Source: Udeniomyces pyricola (taxonomy: Eukaryota; Basidiomycota; Tremellomycetes; Cystofilobasidiales; Mrakiaceae). From it: a DNA stretch of 64,000 bases. A program made the translations under genes and the position numbers. Numbering within the stretch: the first letter of the stretch is position 1; each line of letters starts with the position of its first letter. Below the pieces are notes generated by a model, which was given only the letters and a program-made list of their open reading frames with translations, was not told the origin of the DNA and made no database searches. This document shows, piece after piece, positions 1 to 12,404 of the stretch. Where the stretch lies: positions 965,142 through 1,029,141 of the forward strand of contig BCIK01000005.1 in NCBI GenBank assembly GCA_039545295.1. The letters are read 5' to 3'.

Positions 1-248
1 GGCTCGGACCCGACGTGGATGAAGAATGGATCGAGAACATGGAGTGTTTGAGGATGATTGGAGTTTGGGATTGGGACGAAGGGGTCAAGCATTGGGCGTT
101 GTTGTTCGAAGGCGATGACCTCCCGTTCGAGCCGGCGTTCACGCTCGATAAGTTTTTCATCCCAAAAGGATCATCCCGAAGACGAAGAAAACTTGCCGGG
201 CCGAAGGGTCAAGGAGAGCCATCCAACGTGGGGGAGGATCATGTATGA
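1..248 (+). CDS. 3' end of an unrecognised gene (partial)
   Basis: An open frame is already open at base 3 and runs to a TGA at 246-248, giving about 82 residues. It begins upstream of the window. The composition (acidic and Trp-rich early part, then a short basic stretch SSRRRRKLAG near the C-terminus) looks like real protein rather than a shadow frame, and nothing competes on the other strand. I recognise no family. Whether an intron lies upstream cannot be seen. It converges with the IBtk-like gene that ends at 695. Confidence 0.45.
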   Translation, partial: LGPDVDEEWIENMECLRMIGVWDWDEGVKHWALLFEGDDLPFEPAFTLDKFFIPKGSSRRRRKLAGPKGQGEPSNVGEDHV

Positions 249-694
249 TACATGCTCTGTTTTAAGAGACCAAAAGCCAAAGCGACCTGGATTGATAACT
301 ATTCCTTGAGCAACCATATGTGAACAACAATCTATCCCCCCAATCCTCTAGTCTTGGTTTCGTTTTTCTGGTTTTTAGTCTTTATCAACAGATATACGAT
401 ATTGAGAGTGTGCATAAATTCTCGAGAGGCAAGCTGTCAAGCTGGAACCACACCACGTTCTATCATCCAAGCTCTAAGGAAGGCGGCGGACATGAACAGA
501 AAGAGCAAGATGAGACAGAGAAGGGAAGGATAACAAAGTGCCTAGTTGCAACAAGAAAAAAAAGAAAAGGAAAGAGAAGAGAAGGTACATGATGCACAAA
601 TGACAAACAACAGATGAACAAAACGTAGAGGAGAAAAAAAAAAGATGAACAGATGATAGATGCCAAGGCGAAACCCGTCAGTTACTGGTACGGT
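249..694. other. Convergent intergenic region
   Basis: This stretch separates the 3' ends of the partial left-edge gene (+) and the IBtk-like gene (-). It is A/G-rich between about 480 and 650, as expected of a 3' UTR read on the opposite strand. I see no gene or repeat array in it. Confidence 0.5.
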
Positions 695-3600
695 TTACCC
701 TACAACCCTCGGCGGTTGCTTGCCATTGGGTGTGTGAGACCCACTTGCTCCACCACCCCCTCTACCACCGCCACCATTTTCACGAGGAGTGTTACCTCCT
801 CCTCCTCGACCACCTCCCCTCCCACCCCTGTTTCCACCGCCACCTCTCGACGGCGACGGTGCTGTCCCGTCCGTAGTTGCGGCCAAGGATTGTCCAGAGG
901 TTGACGATTCACCACCACTCGCTACTCCACTCTTCCCACCGCCACCCTTCTTCCCACCCCCTCTTCCACTCTTCTTCCCTCCCCTTCCACCTCCACCATT
1001 TCCACCACCACCTCCCCCCGAAGCCGCCGCCGCCGCCGCGATTCTCTTTTCTTCAGCCTCCCACCAAATCATAAACTCCCTCTCTTCCTTTGCCGCCTCC
1101 TGAACCCTCCTCTCATCCTCTTGAATCTGCTTGAGCGTCTGGATCGGTTTCGGTGCGGCCGAGGCCTTATCGTCCGATTGTTGGAGTTGAATTGCGAGAA
1201 ACGACGATTTCGTGCTCGTCAACGCCGGCAAGGCCGGTGGCGGTGACGGTGGGGGTGGGCCAGCGGTCGACGATGACGAGGGAAGTTGAGATGGGTAGAA
1301 AGACGAAGGGATCGGAGAAGTAGAGTAAATCGCGGTCGAACTGGGTGTCGTCCGAAGGGGAGGTGCGGATGATGGAGGTTGCGATCCTGACTGATACGCT
1401 GAAGGAACGAAAGAAGGTGCGCTAGCGAGAAGTGTGGACGAGCCAAAGGGAGAGGAGGTAGCGAATGATGGCGTCGGTGTAGCGGAAGGGGGAGGAAGCG
1501 AAGGCGTGGAGGAGAATGAGGAGGAGGCATGGTGTAGGAACGAAGATGGAGGCGAGGCAAAGGAGGGCGTCGACCAGGCTGGATCGGATGGCTTGCGTGG
1601 CGTTGAGTTGAACGAGCTCTGACGCACAGGAACGATAACCTCACCAGAGGCATTGGCTGGAGAAGCTCGAGCCAGGGGAGGAGATAGAAGAGAAGAAGGT
1701 GTTGCCCTAGCCCCAGTGGTGCTGCCGCTTGAACCAAGTCTCGGCAATGGGTTCGGCTTAGGACTCTGCATCGCCAGCGAGCTTGGGACCCTAGACAGGC
1801 TAGGAGGAGGAGGAGTACGCGAAGAGGCCGATGAAGCCGACGAGAACGGTGGGGGGGAAGGACGAGAGGGTGTACCTGCCGGAGTGGGCAAACGCCAGGG
1901 AGTTGAGGATGACCCCGAAGCCGCTCCTGGGGAGGCGACAACGGCAGCAGCAGCGGCAGCCGCCGCCGCTGAAGTCGACGCCTGAAGCTTCTTGCGGTCT
2001 TTTTGCGAGAGCTTGAGGTTAGTGCTAGAAGTGGCTTCCGGAAGTTGACCAAGCGAAGGGCGAGATGGGCCTGCTGCAGGTAGTGGTCGAGGGGCCAAAG
2101 TTGACGAAGACGCAGCCTCGGCGGCCAAGATGCTTCTGAGATCGGTTCTGAAAAAGAAATAATCATCAGCAGACGTTTCTCATTCATTATCGAACGGCCA
2201 ACGAATGGCAAGATCAGCGGGAAAATCAACAAAACAAGGCACTTACTTCTCAGCTCCGACGGCTCTTGATTTCCAGACCGGCTTCGAGCCCGATGCTAAG
2301 GAAACGCCCGATGAACTTGGTCCGCGACCAGTAGCACCTTGATCACTACTACTACTGCCCCCGTTCGGGCCTATTGATAACGAGGCTCGTACTCCCGCCA
2401 CCAAGCTTGACACGTCGGCATCCTCTTCGTCCATGGCGAACATGCCATCGTCATCCTCACCACCGCTCGGCTCCCGTCTCGACGCCGGGGACTGCGCCTT
2501 CACCGCCGGACTCGGTGCAGGCGAGGCTCTAGCACAAACCACAGTCGTGCTCGTACGGCGCGGAACCGGTTTCGGACTCGCTGTGGAATCAAGAGAAGAA
2601 TCAACTGTGGGCGATCGAGGCAAAGGAGGAGGTCGGGTGGTGTTGAAAGTTCGACCTGAGCGAAGGGTAGGTGTCGGAATGTCTTGCATCGCAAGCCACC
2701 CACTCTGGCGATCCATGGCGGCTTGAACGAGTAAACCGGACCGGGAGATGGGCAGTCGCAGACCTTGGCGCGAGGCAATGAAAGTCGAGAGCTCGGTAAG
2801 GATGTCGAGATCCATCGTCTCAAGAAGCCGGCTCTCGAGCATCGTCTCGAGGTTTTGAGCAATATAGAGTTGGAGAGACTCCTTGAGCGCGCGAGCATGG
2901 TAGAACGAGGCGTCGGAGAGGAGACCAGTAACATTGTGGATGGTGACATGTCGAAGGATAACCGAAGAGCAAATGAGGACGAGCTTGTCGAGCAGAAGTT
3001 CGTTGGCAGTCGCGAGGACTTCAAGCGTGAAGTCGAGGAACTGATCAATCGTCGATTGGTGGAAGTAGTCGAATAGTACCCCAGCAGTGGCGTCCTCATA
3101 GATAAACCGAAAGACGGGGCGCATGACCGACGGCTTGAGATGCTGGAGGTTGACTATGAGAAGACCCGAGTCCGCCTCACGCCGAGAGCGCGTCCAGTCT
3201 GGGTCCTCGAAAAGAGCTGAGAAGAAAGGTGAGCGAGAGCGGAGGATGGCTTGATGGGCCCCGACGCGAGCGTCCTGTAGCTCAAGGATAACATCCGGCC
3301 GAAGCGGAGATGTGGACAGGGTGTCGTTGACGGAGAGGTCACTCGTAAGTTGTTGGGTGACAGCAAACGCTCCGGCAAGGTCAGTAGCAAGGGTAGGCAG
3401 GGGAATTCGTTTTGTTAAAAGCGAGAGGACAGGGATCAACGCCTGGATGTCGAGCACTTCAGCGAGGTGGGCAAGTTCGCGTCGAACCGAGACGAGGTCA
3501 AGCTTTTTCGTGGGGGAGAGGGCTTGAACGTGGGAACCGATGCGGGTGTCCCAAACCGAGGGAATGTCGTCGGCGTAGATGTAGTGGACAAGAAGGAGCA

Positions 3601-6566
3601 GAGTAAAGTGCTCGCACTTGGGTAGGTGCACTCGGACCAAGCCTTCGGCCGTCCGCTCGCGTGAGACCCCACGGCCAGCGACAGTCGTCGCCGAGAGCTT
3701 TTCCTTGCTCAAGAGCTGGCGAAGAACGGAACTCCTCGCGCCGACAATGATCTGATGGACAGGCGTGTCGCGGCCGGCGACGTGGAAGACCATGTCGCTT
3801 CCTGCAAGCCCAAAGAGTGGGGGGTAGCTCGAAGCGGGTTTCCACTCTTGAGTAATGGCAAACAACTGAGTCGCAATCTTAATGTCGAGCCGAATCGCTG
3901 CAGGCTCAATGTCGGCCCCTGCTCCTGCCTCGTCATCTTCGTTTTGCTGAATGAGAATTCGCTCCTCGCCTTCCTCGAGCAGGTAGCTACCAGAACGGTC
4001 TTCCATCCATCGTCGGACGTGGGGTTGAAGCCGAACGAAGTCTTCGCCAAGCTTGTTGCCGTCGGGCGCGATCGGTTTGGGGGAAGCGTCGGATCGGATG
4101 GCGGCAAAAGCACCCGACTCGTTGGCGGCGACTTTGATGATGCGCTGGAGGTATGGAATGCGTTGGAATTTGAATGCTTTGGAGGATGCAGATGAGAAAG
4201 AAGGGTTGTTGGACTTGGTGTTACGAATTCGGACGTAGACTATGAAGCGAACCGTCAAAGGAAGAGAAACAGCAGATCAGATTTGATCTCACTAAGCGCA
4301 CCTAGTACAGAGGGGACAGCGGATTGATATAGTTAACACATGACATACCATGGCCGGAAGCAGTACAAAGAATGATGGCCCCGTCTGATCCCAGGGCAAC
4401 GTCTTGAACGGCCTACATGGAAAGAGCAGCAACAATTTTTTGTCAGAACCAACATCAGTCTAGAGAGCACAAAGCAACTTATATCTCGCTCCCGAACTAT
4501 GACAAGGACTTACAGTGAACCGTTTCCTCAATGACCAGACTCTCGAGGGTCGAACATGAGAGCCCTTGCCTCCATTGCCGGCCGTGTTGGCCTCTCTCTC
4601 CATCTCAACCGGGTTCGCGAGGGCAAAAGTGTAGACGTCTCCCATAGAGCTAAGGCACGCAAAGCTGATGCCGCTGCTCGTGATCTTGGTGACCTGAAGC
4701 CGCTTGAGAAAACCCGGCGGCCGGTAGATGGCCGAGTCGGCAAAGAATGGTTGAACTGGGAAAGCAATCTTGAAGTTGGTACCGCGATGGAAGACGAGGA
4801 CTTCGTACGAGTCGAGTAAGCAAGCGAGAGCGTAGTCAGTCACGGCGAGGCCAATGACGGGTTGCGAGACCCCTGCAACTTTTCGTGGGAGGACTTGAAT
4901 CGGGTTGGAGCCGACGTCGTAACCAAGATGGCCGTGATTTTCGCCCCATGTCCAAACAGCATCCTCGGTCCAGCATGCACTCGAACATCGACTCGCGGCG
5001 ACGCCCTGAACGACCTCCTTCTTGAGTGGGCCGACGATTCGACGAGGTGTCATCTGAATGGGCTCATCCGGTGTGTTCTTGAACTTGTTCGCCTGTGTTC
5101 CCTCGGCAGGGGCGTCGATTGTATAGCCAAGGACCGAGAACCGATTGAGTCCCCACGAGAGCACGTCACCGTTGGACGTCAGAGCGAGCGTGTGATCCTG
5201 GCCGAGAGCGAGCGAGACAATGGAGTGGGAGAAGTCGGGCATGGGCGCCAGATCAGACTGACTGTGGATTGCTCTGCCTGGAAGAGAGAGCGTGTGTCAT
5301 GAACATTAAGGTCAGCCACCAAAGATGAGTCGATAGTGAACGCGACGGTGGTTCCATTAGCATGAGGAGCCAATCCTTGAACTCACCGAGTCGACCTCCG
5401 GATCCAAATCCGCAGAGGTTGATGTTGTTGGACCGCTCGGTTGTGATGACACCTAGAGATAACACAGGAAAAGCAAGCACGCCAAGCTTTGAGCTTTTGA
5501 TCGTGACGTAGACCAGACATCAGTGAACTTTATGATCCGACACTGGACTGACCGGTATGCAGCTTAGACATGACAACTTCCCTCACGCCTGGACTCTCCG
5601 TCAACCTCAGATCGTTCAACTGGGCCCCTTCTTCGTCATCCTCTTCTAGATCCGCCTCCTCATCATCCTCCAGACGCTTGACCGAGGGCTGCTGCCATGC
5701 CTTCTTCTCTGCCCGTTTCAGCTGAACGCGATCAGGCAACGAGCGGTCATCGCCGCTACCGTGTCCAAGGACGTAGTTTCGGTTCGCACCCCATGTGAAC
5801 AGGGCATCGCCTGTGTCAGCGGATTCAGGTGGGTTGGTCTACACATGTCCGAAGAAGGAAGGGGTATAGGAAAGGGTCGACGGTACGGCCGTGTGAGCTC
5901 TTGTGCTAACAGTCAGAAGCTGACCTTGCTGCATACCCAGGCAACTCCCTTTTCTTCCACATAATATAACCCAGCTCGACAGAAGGCTGCAAGGAGATTA
6001 CTCACGCCTTCGACAGTCGAATTGTACAGATCAAAGCAAGTAAGTCCCTCTCCATCCTTGATCCTCGGATCGATCCTCTCTTCCGCAAGCAGCATCCTTG
6101 CCCCCGCGAGATTGCCGACATAGAGCGCTCGATGAAGTGCCGTCCAACCGCTTTCGAGGTCTTGAGCGTTGACTTGAAGATTGCTCTTGGGCAGGGATTC
6201 GAGAAGCATCCGGAGAAACTCGAGCGCGTTGGGATCGAGCGAGGACGCGACGAGGTGGAGCGCAGATCGGCCTTGAGCGTCACGGACATTGATGTCGACC
6301 TTGCTGTCGTCGCGCGAGGCGCTAGCGGGAGACTGATGGGGATGGTGTGCAGATGACAGAGATGCTAGCGTCATCTGATGTGACCAACTGCGAGGACCAC
6401 TGGAAGCACCACCGCCTGAGGAGGAGGCGGACATCCCAGCCGGCTGATTGGAAGAGGACGAGTTCGAGTGATTGCTGCCCCCCTGGGTCTTGTGGATAAG
6501 GCGGGCAAACTCCTTTTTGGCTCCGAGTAAGAAGGCATTGTGGAGCGGAGTCTCTCGAAAGGTCAT
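695..6566 (-). CDS. IBtk-like ankyrin-RCC1-BTB protein
   Basis: Seven exons (6006-6566, 5553-5838, 5387-5452, 4514-5277, 4349-4412, 2247-4239, 695-2147) join in frame to 1728 residues. The N-terminus has ankyrin repeats (TPLHNAFLLG, then GRSALHLVAS and GWTALHRALYVGN, residues 1-185). RCC1 repeats follow (LFTWGANRNYVLGHG, DVLSWGLNRFSVLGY, about 190-600), then two BTB domains (SDMVFHVAG near 726 and RPDVILELQDARVGAHQAIL near 896). The tail holds the conserved LRSILAAE and LKQIQEDE motifs and ends in an RGG/GGGG-rich stretch. This order is that of metazoan IBtk and related fungal BTB proteins, which act as Cul3 ubiquitin ligase adaptors; that role is inferred here. The start at 6566 is the first Met of the ankyrin exon and opens with a typical repeat. 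The family assignment is secure, the substrate unknown. Confidence 0.9.
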
Positions 6567-7646
6567 ATGCTAGCGTCAGGAAGCCTCAGCGAGCGAGAAG
6601 GAAACGCTTGCTGGAGGAAGGGGAGGGAAGGAGTCGACCGAAAGGATGGGGGTCGATCAAGTACACGGCGCGAGGAGAAGAACCGAAAAGTTGGGGATTG
6701 CACCGAGGGTAGATAAGGATTAGGACGTCAAAAGTTTGAGCAGGGAAGCAATGTCGAGGTAGATATGTTTAGAGAGTTGGGGTGAGGTTGAGGAGGAGTA
6801 GAGCAAGTGTTCAAGATGGAGGACGTGTGGCAAGAGACGAGTAGCTGATCAACGGTGGCGATCCTGAGGTCTGATGAGGCTGCTAGTGATATGAGGCAGA
6901 TGATTAGCTTACACAGCTTTGAACCCCAGGCTACGAAACACGTTTTCCCCCCAAGCACGTGTCTACACTAACCACAACCAAACCTGACAACTCCGCCGAA
7001 CTGGTGGCCCTTGCTCATGCGTTTTTGCAGCTTTTCACGGACTGGAGTAAATGCAGCATTGAGCCAGCCTGGGAAGCCAAAGACGACAAAAGCCAACTAA
7101 CCATCGCACCATGAATCGTCAACAGTGTAGAGATCAGCTGCATATATATACGTGCATGCATGCATGGGCGTGCCGCGACCGGGTCGGCTTTGATCAGACT
7201 GTACGTGCGACTGACGGTGACTCGGACATGCAAAGGCAAAAACTAGACACTGATAGAATATATACAACGCTTGCGGCGAAAACTGACCAAACAGTCTGCA
7301 AGAATGCACTCGAGAACTACAGGTATACATGTATATGATAACGGTCGATAACGGACGACTGACAGGATGAGTCAAGCAATTTGAATCCACCGGCCGAAAG
7401 CAGGGACGCAGCAAACAAAACATAAGGTAGATGATCGACATGCAGTGATTGGGATTCGCATAGGCAGACTTTGTGGGAGAGAAGCAAATTAAGGAAGAAA
7501 TGTGAAACGGCAGAGGCGAAGCACGCGGCGAGCAAAGATAAATCAAAAAGCTAATCTAAGAAAGGTTTGATAATCGACCAGCAATTGGACTATGACTCAA
7601 ACAGCGGAGATATGGGTATATGTACAAAAAGGGAACGGATCGTTTG
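6567..7646. other. Intergenic region upstream of the IBtk-like gene
   Basis: About 1.1 kb between the 3' end of the aspartic protease and the start of the IBtk-like gene, both on the minus strand. It should hold the IBtk-like promoter and the protease 3' UTR. There is a short alternating stretch near 7141-7165 (atatata followed by tgcatgcatgcat). The open frames here lack any recognisable motif. I see no RNA gene. Confidence 0.5.
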
Positions 7647-9864
7647 TTAGAAGATGTTGGGAACGTTAGTCCGGTTCCCCCAACCTATGCTGAGATGGTC
7701 GCCGCTGTCGCCGTAGGAGAGGACGATGTAATGATTGCGAATGAAGATCTCTCCGAGGACGGTAAAGGACCCAAAACCGCCCTGCACGTAGCAAGACGTC
7801 GAAAGAGAGGCAGCGGGCAGCCACAAGGTTGTTAGCAAAAAAGAAAATTCGCGTAAAGTTCCTTGACAATATACCGAATGATTTGCGTGGACTGTAGCCA
7901 AGCATGAACGACCATACCTGAACTCCACTGATGCACCTCCCTGTCCCGGTTCCATCGTCTCTCCAAGCAAGTTCCTCCACTGGCAGGCCCATGACGATAC
8001 CTTCGCCTTCTCCAACAACGAAGAACACGTTCGGTGCAGCAGGATAGGCAGTCGAGCATGGGATGGTCCATACGCCGTCTTGCTGAGCAGCAAGGGGGAT
8101 GGTCGCGTGGATCGCGGCGGCAAGAGCTGTCGAGGTGATAATAATGTTGGTCTGTTATGAAGAGAGGATGTTCATTTATGAGCCTTGACTCTCGCGTGCT
8201 GTTGTACTGGTCACCGTTCCTGGAATGCAAATAGGTTGAGCAACGATCATGCAAAAAGGAAATAAATTTACACCTGTGTCCACGATAGCCCGTCGCTTGG
8301 TGAGAGGATCAAGCACAGAACGACCGTTGATTCTGACGTCCGGCATGCCGAAACCCCTGTTGGGATGCCGATCCAGGAGATCAGAACGTAAATCTATGTT
8401 CCGTTAACCATCAAAGGCGAGGTAAAATGAAGTATGGTGATGTTCCTTACCAGTATAAGCTGCTCTGGACGTCTGTCCAACCTAAGCCATTCCTTCCCCC
8501 GACAATACTTTCAGCCTCAATTCCTCCAAGCACAAATGCGCCATAATTTCCCTCAACCTCAGTTTCTGCTGTACCTCCAACGCCTACGCTCACAGATATC
8601 CCACCCGCGACTTGACCATTGCCTGTCACGACTCCTGCACCGTTCTTATCCATCCGAATCGAAACGACGTTCTCGACGAGTTTCTTTTCTTGAACGAGCC
8701 GGCCCACAAGCGTTTGGGTGTCGTCGTAAGTACCATCGACCGAGATGGATGCGAGGCTTGCCTGAGCGAAGCCGACGAGGCCACTTGGGGTGTAGTAAGT
8801 GTAGAGCGGTTGACTTAGCTCTGTCGCGAGCGCAAAGGGGAACGCCGTAACCTGACCGTTGGACGATGTGGGAGTCAAATCGACCGTGTCAGTCGAGAGA
8901 TAGCCAGAGATGGTCGAATCATCAGCGTAAGTGATGGACCAGGGAGTTGAAAGATTGCGATAAGTTGATGATTGGGTGGTGGGCGGGGTGAAGAAGGTGT
9001 GATTGGAGAGCGAGCACGAAGGGCAAGGAGAGGTGAAAAGCCAGATGTCGGATGATCCTGGAGGGTGCAAAGGATTTAATGTTCATACACAAGTGGTTTG
9101 GGTTGGGTAAGGATGTCAGCTAGAGTCAACTCAGAGTCTTGAACTGAGTTTGGTAAGGAAAATTATCGACTACTTGCCCGTGTCGAAAGTAAGCTTCATC
9201 GACTGAGCGGGATTGCCAAACGACAACGTGCCGTACCACTGAGCTCATATCAACGTCGACCGAAGAGCGGTGTTAGCGTCAGAGATCTTAAAGCAACCGC
9301 AAAGCACGGGTCTGAGCAGATCAGGGTCATACGTACATCGTTGCTCAACCCTCCACGGCCTCGTACGACCTGATCTCCCCACCCGACATCAAGCACGATT
9401 TGAAGCCCCAACAGTCCACTGAGCAACCCCCGTTTTGCCTCGTCGTGCTCAAATTCATCTCTTCCGAGCAAAGATCCCAACAAGCCCGTAACGCCGCTAA
9501 GCAGTCCCTTAGGTCTGCTGGTGGGAGTCGACGGGGTGGTAGCGGCAGGTACAAGCCATTGCGAGAGGATGGCGGTGAGATGTTGGAGGGGCGGAAGGAG
9601 CGAAAGGGAAAGAGGGGATGAAGGAGTGGATGGGTGGGTGTAGGTCAACGGGAGGACGAAGGTCGTCGGTGGCGAAGTAGAGGAATCGACGCTGCAAAAT
9701 AGATAATCATTTGATCGTGAGCTTGGAAGCGTCTTCAGTGTCTAGTTTCAGGGGCGACAAGCCAATGCGTGTATGTGTGCTGTGGATGGAGGCTTGAGGG
9801 GAACGCACGCAAAGGTCGATTGAGATAGCGTGAGGGCCAAGATGAGATTCGCAAAGGAAAGCAT
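7647..9864 (-). CDS. Secreted pepsin-like aspartic protease (family A1)
   Basis: Eight exons (9809-9864, 9337-9691, 9178-9238, 8451-9057, 8274-8356, 8215-8219, 7918-8151, 7647-7781) give 511 residues. The protein starts with a signal peptide (MLSFANLILALTLSQSTFA). A pro-region follows, then the N-lobe (WYGTLSFGNPAQ, catalytic DTGSSDIW with Asp156) and the C-lobe (IVDTGTTNI, Asp386), ending in the usual GGFGSFTVLGEIFIRNHYIV motif. It should be an extracellular or vacuolar endopeptidase. Two splice features are unusual. The intron after Asp156-Thr-Gly starts with GC (9177-9176) instead of GT. The second DTG is completed by a 5-nt exon at 8215-8219. Both are the only solutions I found that restore the active-site motifs. 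Family is certain; substrate and secretion route are inferred. Confidence 0.9.
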
Positions 9865-10778
9865 TCCTCAAGCAAGGTAGTTGAAAATGAAGGTGAGAGA
9901 GGAGGTAGATGCCGTTAGGAGAAGAAGCCCAACGGATTCAGCAGTCATCTCAAGTGAAGGAAGAGGAAGAGCAAGGGGATGGATCAGCAAAAGGGGCATG
10001 ATATCGATGTGGCCTGAGCTCCCCTGGAAGGATCGGAGAAGGCGGTCCGTCTGCGCGCCCAGGAACAAAGAGAGAGAGAGTCTGGACTGCCCGCCCAAAG
10101 AGTGTTCCTGAGATGTCTCGGCATTCTGGGCTCGAGAGCTTGAGACAGGAGAGCGCTGAATGGAAAGCACAAGGTGATGAAGATCGATGACCATCGTCCG
10201 GACGTTGGCGTCGTTGAGCAATCGAGCAATGATCATCGGTTGAGATGGTCAGAGAGGAGCCGTTCTGCCATCGGCAGCCAGCCGAAAGCTTAGACAGAGC
10301 CGTCATCGGTAGAAGATTGCGAGGCAGATTGTTTACGCGATTATCAAACAACGTTTAACGACCAGGGTCGATGGACCTGAAATTTAGTAAGCCGCGATCC
10401 AGCTATCAAGGCTATGCTGCCTGGCATTCTTGGTACTTAGCAAATTCTCATCGCAAGAATATATGCAGCAATCGGACGCGGACGGCATGTAAGGAAAGCC
10501 ACAACATGACAAGCGCACAAAGTACGAAAGCAAAGGGCCAAAATCGACAAGGGGGATACACACGTAGAAAACAGGAAGAAAGAACGATACAAGGTTGAGG
10601 ATGCAAAGTGAAGAAGGGGAGCGAAAGTCGACAAGACAATCAATGCAAGGGGGACGTAAATGTGTAGAGGAAATTGTGGATGCGCCGAATCAAAGGAGTA
10701 GGGAAAGAAGACTAGGAAGCAAAACTAGTAACATGCGAAAGTAAGAAAACATTGCCCTTGTCTTCCTCTTCTTTGATC
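9865..10778. other. Intergenic region upstream of the aspartic protease
   Basis: About 0.9 kb separating two minus-strand genes. It should contain the protease promoter near 9865-10250 and the 3' UTR of the Ser-rich membrane protein near 10600-10778. A 122-codon minus-strand frame at 9868-10236 has no family signature and I do not call it. No repeat array or RNA gene seen. Confidence 0.45.
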
Positions 10779-12404
10779 TTACTTTTGCTCCACTGGGTCT
10801 GCCTCACTGGTAGCAGCTCCGTTGAGACCGCGCGCCCAGCTCGCTGCCCCGGCGCCACCGTTGATGGCGCCCAGAACAGGTGGTCCTAAAGGCTTCGGCA
10901 GCGTGATGGCAACATATCGACCCTTGTGTGGCGCACCACTACGAACAGCGATTCGAGATCCAAGAGAGGAGGAATAACTCGATTGAGCGCGGTGAAGAGC
11001 CTGAGATGAGGGGGTCGTGGTCGGCTGGCAGTATGAGGGCGAGGTAGCACGTGTGGCAAGCGAAGTATCAATCCGGAGGTCTGAAGGGGGTCTATTGCGA
11101 CGGGGTTGGGAGGCGAGTTGCAAGTCGGTCGGTGACACCGGACGTGAGACTGTAGATGCGGCCGACGAAGCGCATGGTCCGTTTGAGCTGGGCTGACGAG
11201 AATGGGACCCATCACTATCACCCGATGCTGGAACGGAAGTCGAACCCTGGCGGTCAGTGGGAGGCGATGACCCGTCAAACGCAACACCCTCTTCTAGTCT
11301 TCGGGGCGAGACATCATCGTGGGAAACTCTGGAAGAGGTTTCGCCGTCGCTTGACTTTGTTCGGTCGGTGTTGATGTGACAGGGAAACGCAAAGGGATGG
11401 GGCGTCGCCGATGGTCGGCGAGAATGCGACATAGATTGCGAGGGAGAGTGGGTGACAAAGGATTGGACCGACTGTCGACTCGGAGGTGGATCGAGAACTG
11501 ACGAAGATGGGAACAGTACACAAAGAGTCGGAAGAAACGTCACGAATCAGTCGAAACAATCAGAGGAGGAACTGCGTAACTGGCCTCAATGCGAGCATAT
11601 ACTCACGTGGATTAAACGACGTCGTCCCTCGACGCTCCCTTGTAGCCAGACCTCCGACGAACGAAATACTCCTGGGAGGTCTGAGAGACAATTCGAATCA
11701 GTTGGATCCTTACCAGGAGTGGGACCGTATATATGCCTTACGCGAGGCGAAGGGTCAAGAGGGGGGAAGGGGGGGGGGGGACTCACGGTAAGTCGATTTG
11801 CTCCCTTCGGCATTGTCTTTTACGCCATGCCTTGCGAGCGAACAGTATCAACAGCAACAGTGCGATACTGCCAATGACGCCTCCAACAATGCCACCGATC
11901 GCGCCTCCAGAGAGCGTCTTGGAGTGCGCATCCGAGGTGAGCGTTGCTGCGGTCGGTATCGATTGTGAGGCTGTACCCGAGGTCGTTGAGGCAGAGGCAG
12001 CGGTTGAGCTTCCGCGAGTTGAGGACGCAGCCGAGGCAGTGAGAGTAACAGAAGATGATCCGATGGACATGGTGGATGATACAGCAGTAGAGGAGCTCGT
12101 GCTGAGGGAGCTAGACGCCGAGGAGGACGAAAGTGAATCAGCCAAGCTTCCCGATGATGTCGCGGCTGTCGCCGAAGGGGAGGTCGTTGAGGAACCGAGA
12201 GCACTGCTAGTGGTGGACATTGGATTCTTGTCTTCACGCCGAGGTAGGGTGATGGTGGGTGGGAACTATGCCGGATTATCTACGAGATCTGCCAGACACT
12301 TTGAAAGCCAATATGACATGTTGAGGTTTGTGACGACGAGTGAAGTAGAAAGGAGGGAGTGATCCATGGGCCAGGGTGAGCGTTAGTGCGAGAAGCGCCA
12401 TCAT
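10779..12404 (-). CDS. Ser/Thr-rich single-pass membrane protein
   Basis: The secure part is three exons (11787-12220, 11607-11680, 10779-11497) encoding about 408 residues. A Ser/Thr/Ala-rich ectodomain leads to one transmembrane helix (GGAIGGIVGGVIGSIALLLLILFA) followed by a basic stop-transfer (RKAWRKRQCRRE). A roughly 270-residue Ser/Pro/Arg-rich cytoplasmic tail follows. This layout is that of fungal cell-surface sensors or mucin-like type I proteins, without a WSC domain. A likely first exon (about 12300-12404) starts MMALLALTLTLAHG, a plausible signal peptide. It would join through a short intron ending near 12227, but the splice signals are weak (GTGTCT donor, AAG acceptor). If that exon is wrong, the start is 12220. 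Function not assigned. Confidence 0.6.

Noticed and set aside
1219..2232. A 337-codon minus-strand frame overlapping the IBtk-like gene
   Set aside because: It is the out-of-frame reading of the Ser/Pro-rich last exon (Leu/Arg/His-rich, no domain). The true frame carries LRSILAAE and LKQIQEDE.
9868..10236. 122-codon minus-strand frame just upstream of the protease start
   Set aside because: It ends four bases before the protease ATG but shows no motif, no intron continuation and weak composition. More likely promoter or leader sequence.
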